A stretch of 64,000 bases of DNA, from NCBI GenBank assembly GCA_944474755.1, contig OX104112.1:88363756-88427755 (forward strand). The letters are read 5' to 3'. Both the position numbers and the translations under genes were made by a program. The DNA comes from Limnoperna fortunei. Lineage: Eukaryota > Mollusca > Bivalvia > Mytilida > Modiolidae. Below, one piece after another: positions 35,330-48,700 of this stretch (position 1 is the first letter of the stretch; each line of letters starts with the position of its first letter). Under the pieces are notes generated by a model that was not told where the DNA came from, did not search any database, and saw nothing but the letters and a program-made list of their open reading frames with translations.

Positions 35330-36456
35330 ATTCGATTGCAAGGTCCACAATTGTGTTCTAACTGGTCAGTGTAACTGGTAACTGATGTGCAGAGAATTTA
35401 GATGCATTGTATTGTCAAGACAAAACCATTCATGGTTAAAACCGTTGTAATGTGTTTTTGGTGTATATTACAGCAGTTATGAAGTATATATTGGGGACAG
35501 AAACATTAAAAAGCAGTCTGTTTGCTAAACTGTTGATTTTCAAAGTATCACAAGACAGAATTTTTCCAGATTTCCTGTGATAATCCAACTTATTTTTCCA
35601 AATAAAAATAATAAAAGTGGAATGACAAATGTTATGTAAAAAGATGAATGTTTCTCCATTTCAATTATATCAAACAAAAAGCCCAGAGAGGAAAACTGCT
35701 CAAATCTTGCCGGAAGACAATGAAAAGTGCTACAACCACATGAACATATCGAGAGGGTTCCCAGAGCTTGGCCCACAGAACTGCACAGAGTATCTCTAAG
35801 TTGCTGGTTTTGATGCCGTCTCTTTGTTCTTTGGATTGGGGGGGGGGTTAGGTTATATTATGGAAGGCCTGATCATAGGCCACTGTTAAGTAGGCACCGT
35901 TTTTTGGAGAGACCCCTTCTGAGATTTTGAAAGAGATGGCATGCAGACATAAAACCACTTCTACAAAATAACCTTGACTTCCAAAAGATGTGCCAAGTGC
36001 TAGAAGAATATTGGATGAATTACTTAATAAGGCATATGTTAAACAAATAGAAAAAGTGTCATATATTTTATTTATACAATAAAGATTACATATTCATAAT
36101 CTGAATTAGTACAAAAATAATGATTTGCAAATTGAAACAAATCTTATACATTAGCCATTTTTATTTTAATTTTTAAAAATATATATGATGAAACAATATA
36201 AAAAAATATATAATATAGATACAAATATATAAATTTGGATTTCAATTATAACAACTGTACAATAACTAGAGATTTATGAACAACATATTATGCAACATTC
36301 ACAGCCACTTGTTGATGGTTATGAATTACTGTACAATGAGGCGATCTGATGACATTCCACTACAAGGCGATCTGACGATATTCCACTTCAATTCTGCTGT
36401 AAAATGTTTTGTAAACAAAGTTTAATTTAACTGATTAGTTCATGTTAACAATATTT
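35330..36456. other. 3' flank and 3' UTR of the Ig-repeat gene
   Basis: No coding region. The part nearest 36456 is the 3' UTR of the minus-strand gene. An AATAAA lies at 36067-36072, about 390 bases past the stop. A G tract occurs near 35838-35848. Confidence 0.5.
36067..36072 (-). terminator. Candidate polyadenylation signal of the Ig-repeat gene
   Basis: Minus-strand AATAAA in AT-rich sequence downstream of the TAA stop at 36457-36459. Other AT-rich hexamer variants are nearby, so the choice is tentative. Confidence 0.4.
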
Positions 36457-36703
36457 TTATTCTGCTTCGAAGTACATCTCTGGACCAGTGATAATTTCTT
36501 CTCCTTTTCGAGATCCTCTAACTGAGCCTATAACACGTTCTTCAAGATAAATACCATCATTGAGGGCCAGATCTTCATGGTAACGCTTGCTCTTCTTCTT
36601 CTTCTTTGTGCGGCGACGGTGTTCATCATCATCATACGTGGCCTCAACAACTGGCAAGTAATAAGGACGTGCAGATGTAGTCAAGTATCTGTAGCTGTCA
36701 TCA
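36457..36703 (-). CDS. Ig gene, terminal exon: cytoplasmic tail C-terminus and stop
   Basis: Acceptor ATTTTCAG|T; enters in phase 2 and ends at TAA. It codes DDSYRYLTTSARPYY..., then an acidic patch (EATYDDDEH), a strongly basic run RRRTKKKKKSKR, and the C-terminus GPEMYFEAE. The basic run resembles a monopartite nuclear localisation signal. Several Tyr residues could be phosphorylated; no ITAM or PDZ ligand is evident. Confidence 0.9.
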
Positions 36704-39700
36704 CTGAAAATTTAAATAATGCTAATCTTAATAGATCTCCATGTTAAATTAAAAAAAAATTCTTAAATTTTCTTAAATATCTGCAACAGCTTCGAAAAAT
36801 GATATAAGATACATTAGGCAAATTAAGTACTTATTAAATATGTGCTCTATTCTTACAACAGTAAATTTTCCCCTATTGATAGTAAACAATTACGATTTAT
36901 AAAAGATGAACAATTTTAATTATTAACTAGATATGCACTGTGTAAATTTTGTGGAAATAAACTAAGTAAAACAAGTACATACACATAGCTTATTCTTGGA
37001 GCAACCAACTCCCTGACTGACACCACCGATGGTTCCCTGTAAAATTAATAACAAATAATTATAACATCTACTTAATACAAAGAAATAATAGTATTACTAT
37101 TAAACTAAGGTTGGATAACACATTTCTGGTGTGTAATACAGGCGCGTAGCTAGCCTATAAAGAATGTGGATTCAAAATAATCTAGGGGGGTAAGGGGGCA
37201 TGCCACCCCTGAAAATTTCGAAATAAATGGTGCAATTTGGTGCGTTTTGGGGCCCCGGAGAGCTTTCTTGACCAACGAAAATCCATTTACTTTAGCATAA
37301 AAATGGAGATGAATAGCTTTACTTTCGTTTATTTCAACTAGTCTACTACAAAAAAATTTTTTTTTGTCAAAATAATGTGGTTCAGCTGCGTACTCGCGTA
37401 TAGGCAGCTACGCGCCTGATTAATACAATATAAAACACCACAACAGGACTTTTAATCCAAATATTAGCTATGTTCCTAATTTGATAAGTTTTCTATCATT
37501 AACAATCACATTGAAGTACTATTTCTTTCATTAGGTTTTTGGTTGTTAGCAAATTTGTAATTCTTTTGATGAAATTCCAGATATGTGAAGACTGTAATGT
37601 AAATTACTAGAAACAGAAGAAATAACTGGAAATCCAGCAAATGTCTGAAATGTATAAATGAAGCTGCAGCATTTGCCAAATCACATACATATTTTAAACT
37701 ATTTTGCCAAATTAGTCAAATGTTTTAGACTCCACTAGTTGATTCATAGTCATTATTTAAAATGGTGCATTATTTGTATACAATTAAAATGTTGTCATGT
37801 CTTACCTAACAACAGCTGTTGGAATCTCTGCTTCCCTTGTTACCACACGCTCAATGTAACGCTCTTTTTCTGGTTTCATCCTTCTACGACAGCAGCCTAC
37901 AATACAATGCAATAATGGATGTATTATTAAATTTGATTTGTTGACTTTGATAACCGGTTTTAAGTTTTCAGATGGTTTTTTATGTTGCATATGCCAAAAA
38001 GAAATATTAACACAATTAGATAGTTGATTAATTGCTGAAAGCTTTGTAAAATCTGTTTAACAACACGGATTAATTGACATCTAGTCTGTGCAATAGAGAA
38101 GTTGTCTGGCAATTGCATCTTGAAAAAAAATGGTCTGTCACTTTGGCTTGCAAAGTCTTAGTACCTTGATGCAGTGTATTTCAATTAAAAAAAATGTGCT
38201 ATAGGCTAAGAAATATACTGATTTTAAAAGAACAAATACAATTACAAAAGAAACAATTTCTAATAGAAACATTTATTGAAAATATTTCCTGTAAATTCAA
38301 TCCTATTCTTGAATTGTACTAATCATAACCCAGTTATTATATCATACCTTGTACAACACAACAGACAATAATAATGACGATCAACAGCAGACCAAATAAA
38401 ACAGCCAAGCAGATGGCAGCTATTTCTCCTCCAGTAAGATATCCAGCAGATACTACTGTCTCAACTATTTTTGGTGCTGAAGTAGAAAATTTAAGCTTTT
38501 AGTAATCAACCATAAAATAATAGTTGTGTAATAGACAGTGTACCTTCTTTTTTATAAAAAAAAATAAATTCTAAGAAATAAAGAAGTTATAAAAATTAGA
38601 TTTTTATTTACTAACAAGCATTAGCAGGCAGCAGTGACAACTATATTAAAAATTGAGAGGTAAATATTAAATGATGCTGTTGTTTGTAGTATCATTGTAG
38701 ATCACTGTGAAAGTCTATGAAATTTTTCAAGTAAATTTTTGTTATTTTACTTGTTTCCTATTTTGAAAACATGGGAAGTGTACAAAAGAAAGTTTATATT
38801 AAAATATTTTTTTTCAATCAATCATAAAATGAGTTGCATGTAAATGTTAGTTATATCTTTATACATTCAAAAACATGCCATTTGACTTGTCAGGGCACTA
38901 CTTGAAATTCCCAAAGCCGACCATTCAGGAATGGTGATTAAAATATCCATACCAAAGCACACCAGTCATATCAGCCTAAAAATATACTGTTTTGTACAAT
39001 ACATACCTGGAGTTGGTCCGACTCCTAGACTGACAGTGAAATCAATTTCTTCTGACTGTCCGACCTCATTGTAGGCAATGCAAGTGTATTTCCCAACATC
39101 CGCAGTACTATCCATGTCAACCAAATAGACTTTGCCGTAATAATCCAGACTGAAACCATTGTACTTCCAAGACCATGAGGTAGCAGAGGGATTGGCACGA
39201 GTGTCACATTGTAGGGTAACTGCTTCATTCAAATGGGGAGCAAAGGAACTTTGCTTAACGTTGGTGATTGGAGCATCTAAAAAAAGGAAAATGATTACGA
39301 TTTATTCTACAGAACTTATAAAAGCTATTTTTATTTTTTTATTGCATAATAATTTTTTTTTCACTAACCAAATGCAAATCCATAAACAGACAGCCATGTG
39401 ACTAGAGACCTAAATGGTCAGAATTTGTGATAAAGATTGAATTAAAAAGAAGTTTAGTTACATGAAATACAGTAGATTTGGCATACTGATTGATAATTAA
39501 TAAATGTAAAATAGTTTAAATTAGTTTGGTAAGCCGAAATGTGATTGGGCAAATCAAATGGAGAAATCCAAATAAAACAATATAACTTGCATTCATCATA
39601 TGACCTATTCTTACGCTGTTAAAAATCAAACAGTGCCATGCATTGCTATTTTATCATTAAAATTGTCAAGATTTATAGTTAATTATAAGGAATATTTCAA

Positions 39701-42700
39701 ATTACTGAACAGGTTATACTCTAACAAGGTTTGGTTCTGTTAACACCATTTATAAAATTTTGGCGAAAACAGACCCAAACAATGAAATATCGTATAACCT
39801 GTTCAGAAATTTGAAGAACTCCTTAAATACATGTAAGGTTGGTCCTGGAAAAAAAAATTACAAAACAAAACACTTACATTGAACATCAACATCAACAGTA
39901 GCCTGTCGACTTCCGATCTTGTTTGTGGCTTTACATGTGTGTAATCCATCATTTTTTATATAAGCAGAGCTGGCAATTGTCAACACACTTCCTTCATAAA
40001 TCTTGACATCCTTGTAATACCATTCAAATAGAGGAGTAGGGTCACCATCAGCCTCACAGGTCAAAGTGTAACCATTACCTTCGTCTACAGTAACTGTTGA
40101 TGGGGTGATTCTGATGTAGGATGGAGCAGCTACAAATAATATTTATAAATAAATGGTTTATGCTACAAAAATGCTTTACTAATCATATAATATATAGCCT
40201 GACAATTTCTTTGACCATTATTTTACTTCATTATGAAATTTCAATGGAATTTATTTAAAAAACATCCAATACTATTAAATTTGATGCAGTGACTGTTCGG
40301 TATGCTGTATTGACATTTAACACGCAATATTTGGTAGTTGTTTAAGTGTAAGCTGCCAAAAACAGCTTTAACAAAATTTGAAAACGTAGGTAAAATCAAG
40401 ATTTGGAGATGAATTTGAATCCATTCGACTTCTTTGTTATCTTACTTGTAATTATTAGGTGAACTCCACATCACAGATTAATTTTATGTTTTACCTTTGT
40501 GAGGAAAAGTTGGAGATCTATGGTCTATGTGTTGCCAATTTACAATACAGCATGTAGTTGGTTTGACAAGTTAAACCAAGTAAAAGTGGAAATTTTTTAA
40601 TAAAATCCTTTAATTCATTTCAATATACAAATTTATTAAGTTTAAATGCCTTTCAAACCTGAAGTGGTTAAATCTATTTTTCCAGTTGAAGTACTCACCA
40701 TTCATATTTACTCCCAATGTGACATAGTGAGAATCTCCCTGTCCAATGGAATTAGCGGCAGAACATCTGTATGAGCCTTCATCGCTTTTATCCAGATTGT
40801 AAATAGTAAGACTTGGGCTGTTCAAAGTTCCTCCCTGGTATTTGGTCCCATCTATTTTTATTATATTTGTATTTCCTGTTGTAGCTGATCCTGTAGCAGG
40901 CAACATTTTGGTCCAGAAGACACTTGTGGCTGCAGGGTTGGAAACGTAGGTGCATGGGATATTGATGGATTGTCTACCAGATCCATAGAAAGATGTTGTG
41001 GTTTTTGAAATGGTTACATTTGGTTTATCTAAAACATAATAACAATTATAAGGATTGCACAATAGTTGATGACAAACTTGAGACACACTTTTTACATTTT
41101 GAAGTGGAACTGATCAGAGTTCTCAAAGACCTTCACTACTGCCATGCATGTAAACTGCACCCATCAGATTTAACTGAAACCATCATGATTGCATGCATTC
41201 AGTTTCTAATTACCGTAAAAAGCTGTGTATTGTCCGCATTTACGTATTGTCCGCACCCCTTTCTTGGGCCCGAAAAATGGGGAAAAATTCGTATATGCAT
41301 ATACAATCCGCACGTAAAAAATTTCAAAAAACGTCTCAAGATGAAGACACAAGTCCGACTTGGTCACGCTTTTTAACAATTTTTTTACTGTTATATGTAA
41401 TTTATTCTCTCTTAAAATATCGTTATATTTATAGTTTTATTCATTTCTAGTGATTGTAATAAATTAAATAAAAAATAGTGCATTCTCACATAGCGTCTAT
41501 TTTTATCGTTGTTAAAATGGATACTCACACATTTCGAAACCAAAACAATTTGTCAACTTTCATTTATCAATGAAAACAAAGAGATTACACGTTTTATTTT
41601 AATCCCTTAATGATTGCAATCAAAACATCGATCTTCAAACATTTGAGGTTACATAACGACGCCATTTGCACTGTACGCAATACAGGTTACACATCCGCTA
41701 TTTTCGTATCCGTTTTAATTTTTATTCGTCCTATATAATTATTATAACATTCCTAAAATAATTTAAGTAAAAATTAATATCATTACAACATATTTATATG
41801 GAAGTTTGTAAAAGAATCATGTTAGAATAGTACGAAAATACTGCATATAACACAACAACAAAATGGCGACCGCCATTGACCAAACATTCAACGGGACGAA
41901 ACACGCTATACCGCGGACAATACAACCCTAAATACGGTATAAACATTCAAGCAATAAATGGCTAGTTTGAGAATGATATATCATAAGCACATGGCAATTG
42001 TTATAATTTGACAAATACTAGAAACATTGTGTTTAATAAGGTAAACAGCTGAAAGCTTACATTGTACATCAACAATGACTGTGGCTTCATTATATCCATA
42101 ATTGTTGGAAGCTCTGCAAATGTATGTTCCTATAGCAGTTCTTGGAGCATTTACAACCTCATACACAGCAGTTGTGGCAATGACAGTGGTGGATCCTTCT
42201 CTAAACCATGAATATTTTGGTGGAGGAGTTCCCTGGGCGGTACATTTAGCAGTAATTGTTTCTCCTTCTACGATTGTTATCTTGGTTGGACTGATTGCTA
42301 CCAGAGTTGGTGGATCTAAAAAGGAAAAATCTTCTGAATATATGTTAGAAATTAAATGTTATTAATAGTTAGCTCAATTTTATAGTCCTGCTTTACAATT
42401 CTGTGTTAAGTAAACAATATAAAAGCTTGAATTTTAAACTAAAAACTAATTTAAAAAAAATTAAGATTGATGACACAGTACACCCTCATGATACAGCCTC
42501 TGTTTGAATCAAGGAAAATTGGGCAACAAGTGAGCAGTATATAGATACATACAAATACATAAAAACTACAGAACATTTGAAATTAGTGGCAGTAATTCAG
42601 GCACTGCCATTATCTATGGGTGGTACAACTGTTATCACTGTATGATCATTGACATAAAAATGGATTCATTATTTTTGCATTATTTCCATCTTGGCTTACC

Positions 42701-45700
42701 TCCAGTAACATCAACGAAAACCTGGTTACTAGATCCTACTCCTACATCATTTCTGGCCTGGCAGATATAATTTCCTTCATCATCTTGTTCAACTGGGTTG
42801 ATAGTTAAAGATGGGTTTGTTTTTGTCCCACCACTCATTCGCTTGTTGTTGATAATGTCAATAGGTGTTGGTTGGTTGTTAATAAATTTAGACCAGATTA
42901 TATCAACAGCAGGTGGGTTGGCCACAACAGTACACTGAATGGTTACAGCACTACCTACTGGTGTAGATGATACACTGGTTGCTGTGACAACCGGGGCATC
43001 TAAAGCAGAAGGTAAACATGTATCAAATAAAGCAATTGTAGGTAGACTAGATAAATTTTACAAAATTTGTGAAAAGTTGGTGTTTTTCTAATTTACTTCT
43101 ACTGACTGCACATAGATTCTGTTGCAATATTCTGGAGTTATCTCCCATTTGTTACAGTTTGTAGTACAAAAGTAATGATTGTAATTTTCACTTTGTAACA
43201 TCTTAAATATAAAATGTTAAAAGATAAATTTCTTTTTTACCACAAATGGCATCCTGCATGATTTTTAGAAAGACTAGTTCTTCCTTTATATACTAATTTC
43301 TTTCAATCATGTAACAATTTTGAAATCACATTAATTTTTCCAAATAAAATTGAGAATGCACAATTGTTTAAAGTTAAAGGATCAATTGATTTATGTATAT
43401 AAAATAGTGTACATACTTCCAACAACATCCAGGAATGCTTGTGAACTATGACCTGTGCCTACAATATTTGTAGCATGGCAGATGTATGTTCCCTGGTCAC
43501 TTTCTTGAACATTGTAAATTGTCAAAGATGGTGAGAGAATGGTAGATCCACCATACTTTGTAGAAGTGGAACCAGTTGTCGTAATGGTTTCTGGTTGATT
43601 GGTACCGATCTGACGGGTCCAGTATACTGATGTATGTGATGGTTTAGAGATAACAGTGCAGTCTACAGTAATTGTGTTCCCAATGTTGATTGAATAAGTT
43701 GTCTGGCTAATTCTAACTGTTGGTGCACCTGAAAGAAAAGAAATTTCAAATTTAAATTTTAAAAAATCAAATACGGCTTTGTTCCTTTGACATAAGTGTA
43801 TTTAAAGTTACATCCAAAATAACCAAAATACAAAACAACTATCTAGAGAAAGTCATTTTTATCCTAATCATTGCTAAAACAAAAACACTTTCTGTCTGTG
43901 GTAATGAAGAGTAATATCTTGGCTGCTCTAAGAATCAGACTTACTTCCTGCCACAGTAAGTGGTCCTTGGCTACTTTGACCAGTTCCGATGGAATTTGCG
44001 GCGAAACAGATGTAACTGGCAATGTCACCGCTTCCAACATCTTTGATGGTGAGACTAGGCTGACTGACAGTTGATCCGGAATATTTAGCTGTGTTTGTTA
44101 AGTCAATTGTGACTGGTGCATTTCCTGCAACAACCTTCTGCCAATAGACAGAAGTTTCTTTAGGATCTGCCGAAATTACACAACCCAGTGTAACGGATTC
44201 TCCGTAGTTAGCAGAGAAAGAGTTCTGGGAAAGTGTTACGATTGGTGGACCTAAAATAAAAGCATACAAAATTAAACTGTAATCAAGCCATACTTTTAAC
44301 ACATATGACTACAAATGGACGATTCTCAATACAAATCTAGTAAAGAGATTACATTTCAAGAAACACTCACATGCCAATACTTGTGTTTGTATAACTCAAT
44401 TTCTTAATGAATATGATACCTGATTGCAACAATAAATTAAGATTTGATCTCAACATAACTTAGGTTTCAGTTGAAATTTCCTACAGTTCTGAATTAACAG
44501 CAGACTTAAGTTCAATAAAACAATAAGATGACACAATGCAATATTTATATGTGGATTCTTACTTCCAGCTACAGCTACCACAACTTGTGTACTCATTCCA
44601 GTTCCAACACTATTGGTGGCATAACACATGTATGTTCCTTGATCAGAGAAAGCCGCATTATTGATAACGAGGGATGGGCTTCCGACCGTGGCACCACCAT
44701 ATTTTCCACCACTGCTGGAAACGACAATATTGGTTTGGACTCCACCAACGATCTTCTTCCACTGAACAGATGTGTAAACAGGATCTGCTACAACAGTACA
44801 TCCAAGGGTAACTGAACTGCCTACATTAACAGAGTAGGCCAGAGGTAGTGCTGTTACAACTGGGATATCTGAAAGGAAAAGATAATGTACAGTTAAATTG
44901 GAGAGCAAAACTGGTCACTACCAGACCATTTGTATAAACTGTACAACTGACTTATTTACATGAACCATAGATTTAAACTTTACAATTGAATGGATGTTGG
45001 TCATTTGTAAATATAGCAGATACCACTTTACAAATTTCTCTTAAAGCCACAAAACACCTCTTTCGATGAAAGAAATATTGTGATCATAAGTAAATTTACA
45101 AATAAAAATAACTTGCAACATCAGTCTACGGTTTAAGAATATGCATTTAAGCAATATGAAATGGATATAAAATAACTTAAAACTGGTCACCGAGTTATTC
45201 TCAACAACCGAACTTTTGATGATTTTTGTGAAAAACTGGCTTTTCAAAAATAATAAGCAAAACTTGTTAATAGTGATATCTATCCAATGAATCAACTGCC
45301 ATTGATTTTAATGGGAAAATGAGTCAATCAGCCAAATCGGGAAAATTGCTTCTGTCATTTAAATGCAGAGTACTACTCTCTGACCAGTACCAGTTTTTAT
45401 ATCTATACTTACTTCCAACAACATCTAATGCTGTAGCAGTACTAATTCCTGTACCAATGTCATTAGTTACTTTACAGATGTAACTGGCTTCGTCAGATTC
45501 TGTGGCAGCATTAATGATTAAAGATGGCGACTGTACTGTGGATCCACCATATTTGTTATTAGTAGTTGACATAACAACACTGGTAGCCTGACCACTGACG
45601 ATCTTCTCCCAGGAGACCGATGTAGCAGCAGGATTGGCAGTGTATGAACACTCCAGAGTAATGGATGCCCCACGGTTCACGGAATAGTTTGGTACTGGTA

Positions 45701-48700
45701 CAATTACCTGTGGAATACCTGCAAAACAAAATATTGTTTTATTTATGATGTATATAAGTTTCCTTTTTGTAAATGATAATTTGAATGGGATATAAAATGT
45801 ATTATCAAATATTATTAAATTTAATAAATGCACAACCAGAAATTTGGCCTTCAAAACATCAAAGACATGGTAAAATTCATAGCCATTATGACACTTCAAT
45901 TCAAATTTAAATTACTTACTTCCAACAACATCCAAGAATGTCTGTGAACTTTGTCCAGTTCCTACACTATTACTGGCCAAACAAATGTAGAATCCCTTAT
46001 CACCACTTGCGACATTACTGATCACAAGAGAGGGTGACGCTACAGTGCTTCCAGAATAACGAGTATTTGACATATCTATATTGACAGCAACATTATTGAC
46101 GATTCTTTGCCATTTGACAGTGGTAGCTGCTGGGTTAGCCGTAACAGTACATTGCAATGTAATAGAATTGGCAATATTTACAGAATAACTTGTAGACAGA
46201 ACAGTAACAACAGGAATACCTGAAAATAACAAAACATAAATTTCCCGTATGACAAAACTTTTAGTTGATTTCATTGAAAGACATTTCATATTTTTTTAAT
46301 TTCATCATATATTAACAAACTATTTATAAGATTTACCTAAGTAACTTGAAAAGATGTTAAAAATATATTTAATTTCTAAGTTGTCTCCCATTGTTTAAAC
46401 CAATTTTAACTAATTACATAAAATACTTTTTAACAACTGAAACAGGTAGAGTGAATTAATTCCAATGATAGATTGATACAAATCCAAAAAAAAAACTTAC
46501 TGCCAACAACATTTAAGTATGTCTGTGCACTTTGACCTTGACCAACACTGTTGGTGGCATAACAGACATAGTATCCTTTGTCGGCATCAGTTGCATTTGT
46601 GATGGTTAAAGATGGATTAGCAACCGTGGAACCAGTGTATCGTCCTCCAAGCGGCACATCAACTGGTGATCCATTAATGATCTTTTTCCACATGACTTGG
46701 TTGTGTGCTGGATTAGCAGTGATACTACATTGCATGGTAACACTGTTTCCGACAACAACACTATACTGTGGCTGAGAAATGGTGACAACAGGGATGCCTT
46801 AAATTAAATATTATAACTTTAATACAATACAACCAGTCAATTTTGTTTTTCAAAATTTAAAGTGAATTGGTACTTCCTTTGTCTATATAGGTGAAAATAC
46901 TTAAAACAATCTGGAAAAATTGTAATCATAGAATTAAAAAAATCTTGGAAGCCAAATATATAAATGAAACTGAACTATGTTTCCACTGTTTACTTACTTC
47001 CAAGCACATCCAAGTAACTCTGTGTACTGGTACCAGTTCCAGCAGCATTGGTAGCAGAACATGTATAGTATGCTTCATCACTGTCCACTGCATTATTAAT
47101 GGTTAAAGATGGTGTGTTTACACTTCCTCCACTGTATTTATTGGGTTGAGATGCAATGTCTATTTTATATGGAACACCATTTGCAAATTTATTCCACTCC
47201 ACCGATGTAGCAGAGGGAGTGGCAAAAACTGTACATTTGATAGTGATTGAATTGCCGAGGTTAACAGTGTATCCGGTTCCAATAGTTACAGAAGGAATGC
47301 CTAAAAAAAAACATATTATACTTTTAATACATTGCAAAATGTAAATATCAACAATCCTCATACATGTGTGAAATTTAAAATTTACATATTTTGAATACTA
47401 AAATTAGGTAGAATGTTTTCATAGACTGTGCATAAAATCACATGAATTATGAAGTTTTAATCACCATGGAAGCTTGAAGAAAAACAGGAGAGGTCAAACG
47501 TTACCTCTTTTTTTGTTTAAATCCTAATCAAGTTCTTGCTTATAATTTCTCTAAATAATAAATGGTAACATCAGTTCAAATATTTTTTCTTCTTCAATCT
47601 GAGAACTCCATAATTAAAATTAAAAAAAGTTGAAATCACGTAAGAGAATTAGTTCTTAAAAGCATTCAATGTTTTTTTTTTGTTTCAAATTTAATGACCT
47701 GCCAAAACATTTTGGTTATCTAATGCATTTTACTGAACATTGAAAATTTAAAGAGACAGAAAAGTACCGTGTTTTACAGGTTCATTTATCAAAGTTATTA
47801 AAAAATCTATAAATTTTATACTTCCTAACTGATCCTCAAATCTCATACTTACTGCCAATAATCTGAAGCTGTGTCTGTGAACTCTGTCCACGGCCAATAA
47901 CATTCTCAGCAAAACATGTATAGACAGCTTGATCAGTGGAATCGGCATTACGAACTGTCAGCGATGGTGTTGCGGTGGTAGATCCACTGTATTTGTTTAT
48001 GTTTGTATTGGCATCAATTCTGGTGATAACACCATTTTTAGTTTTTTCCCAATAAACTGCCGTGGCCGCAGGACTTCCAGATACAGTACAGACTAACTGA
48101 ACATCTTGTCCAAAGTTTACACTGTAAGATGGCTGAGGAATTGTAACTGACAGGACACCTGAAAGAATTTGGTTATATTTAGAAATAGGTTTGGGTAAAA
48201 AATTAACATATAACCTAAGCCATAACCCCGTTTATTCTATAAGTTTTTCAGATTTTAACAAAAGTGTCAAAATATGAATTAGAGAATTTTTTGAAGGATG
48301 GTTATGACACCAAGGATTCGGATCTCTGGTAAACCAACTATCCTGACTCATTAAAAAAATCAAATCTCAAATTGCTGATAGTGTTGTAAAACTTCACACA
48401 AAAACAATACTGCTAATTACTTGCCGCTATTTTACTTGTGAACATAACTATTCTACAAAAGAAAATTCTATCATAATATCATTGTAAGTTACTTACTGCC
48501 AGTGACATCTACATAAGACTGTGTACTTGAGCCAGTTCCCACAACATTAGTTGCAGTACAGATGTAATAACCTTCATCACTGTCTACGGTGTTTAGGATC
48601 GTCAGTGATGGTGTTTTCACAATACCACCAGTATATTTACTGATATTTGAGATATCTAGGGGCTTCACTTGACCATTCACAACTCTCTGCCACTGGACAG

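Noticed and set aside
36983..38476. Alternative reading that the Ig protein is secreted and ends after domain 1
   Set aside because: The transmembrane exon joins in frame (phase 1), its other two frames hit stops, and three downstream exons continue the frame to a stop, so a membrane-anchored form is well supported. A secreted isoform through intron retention cannot be excluded.
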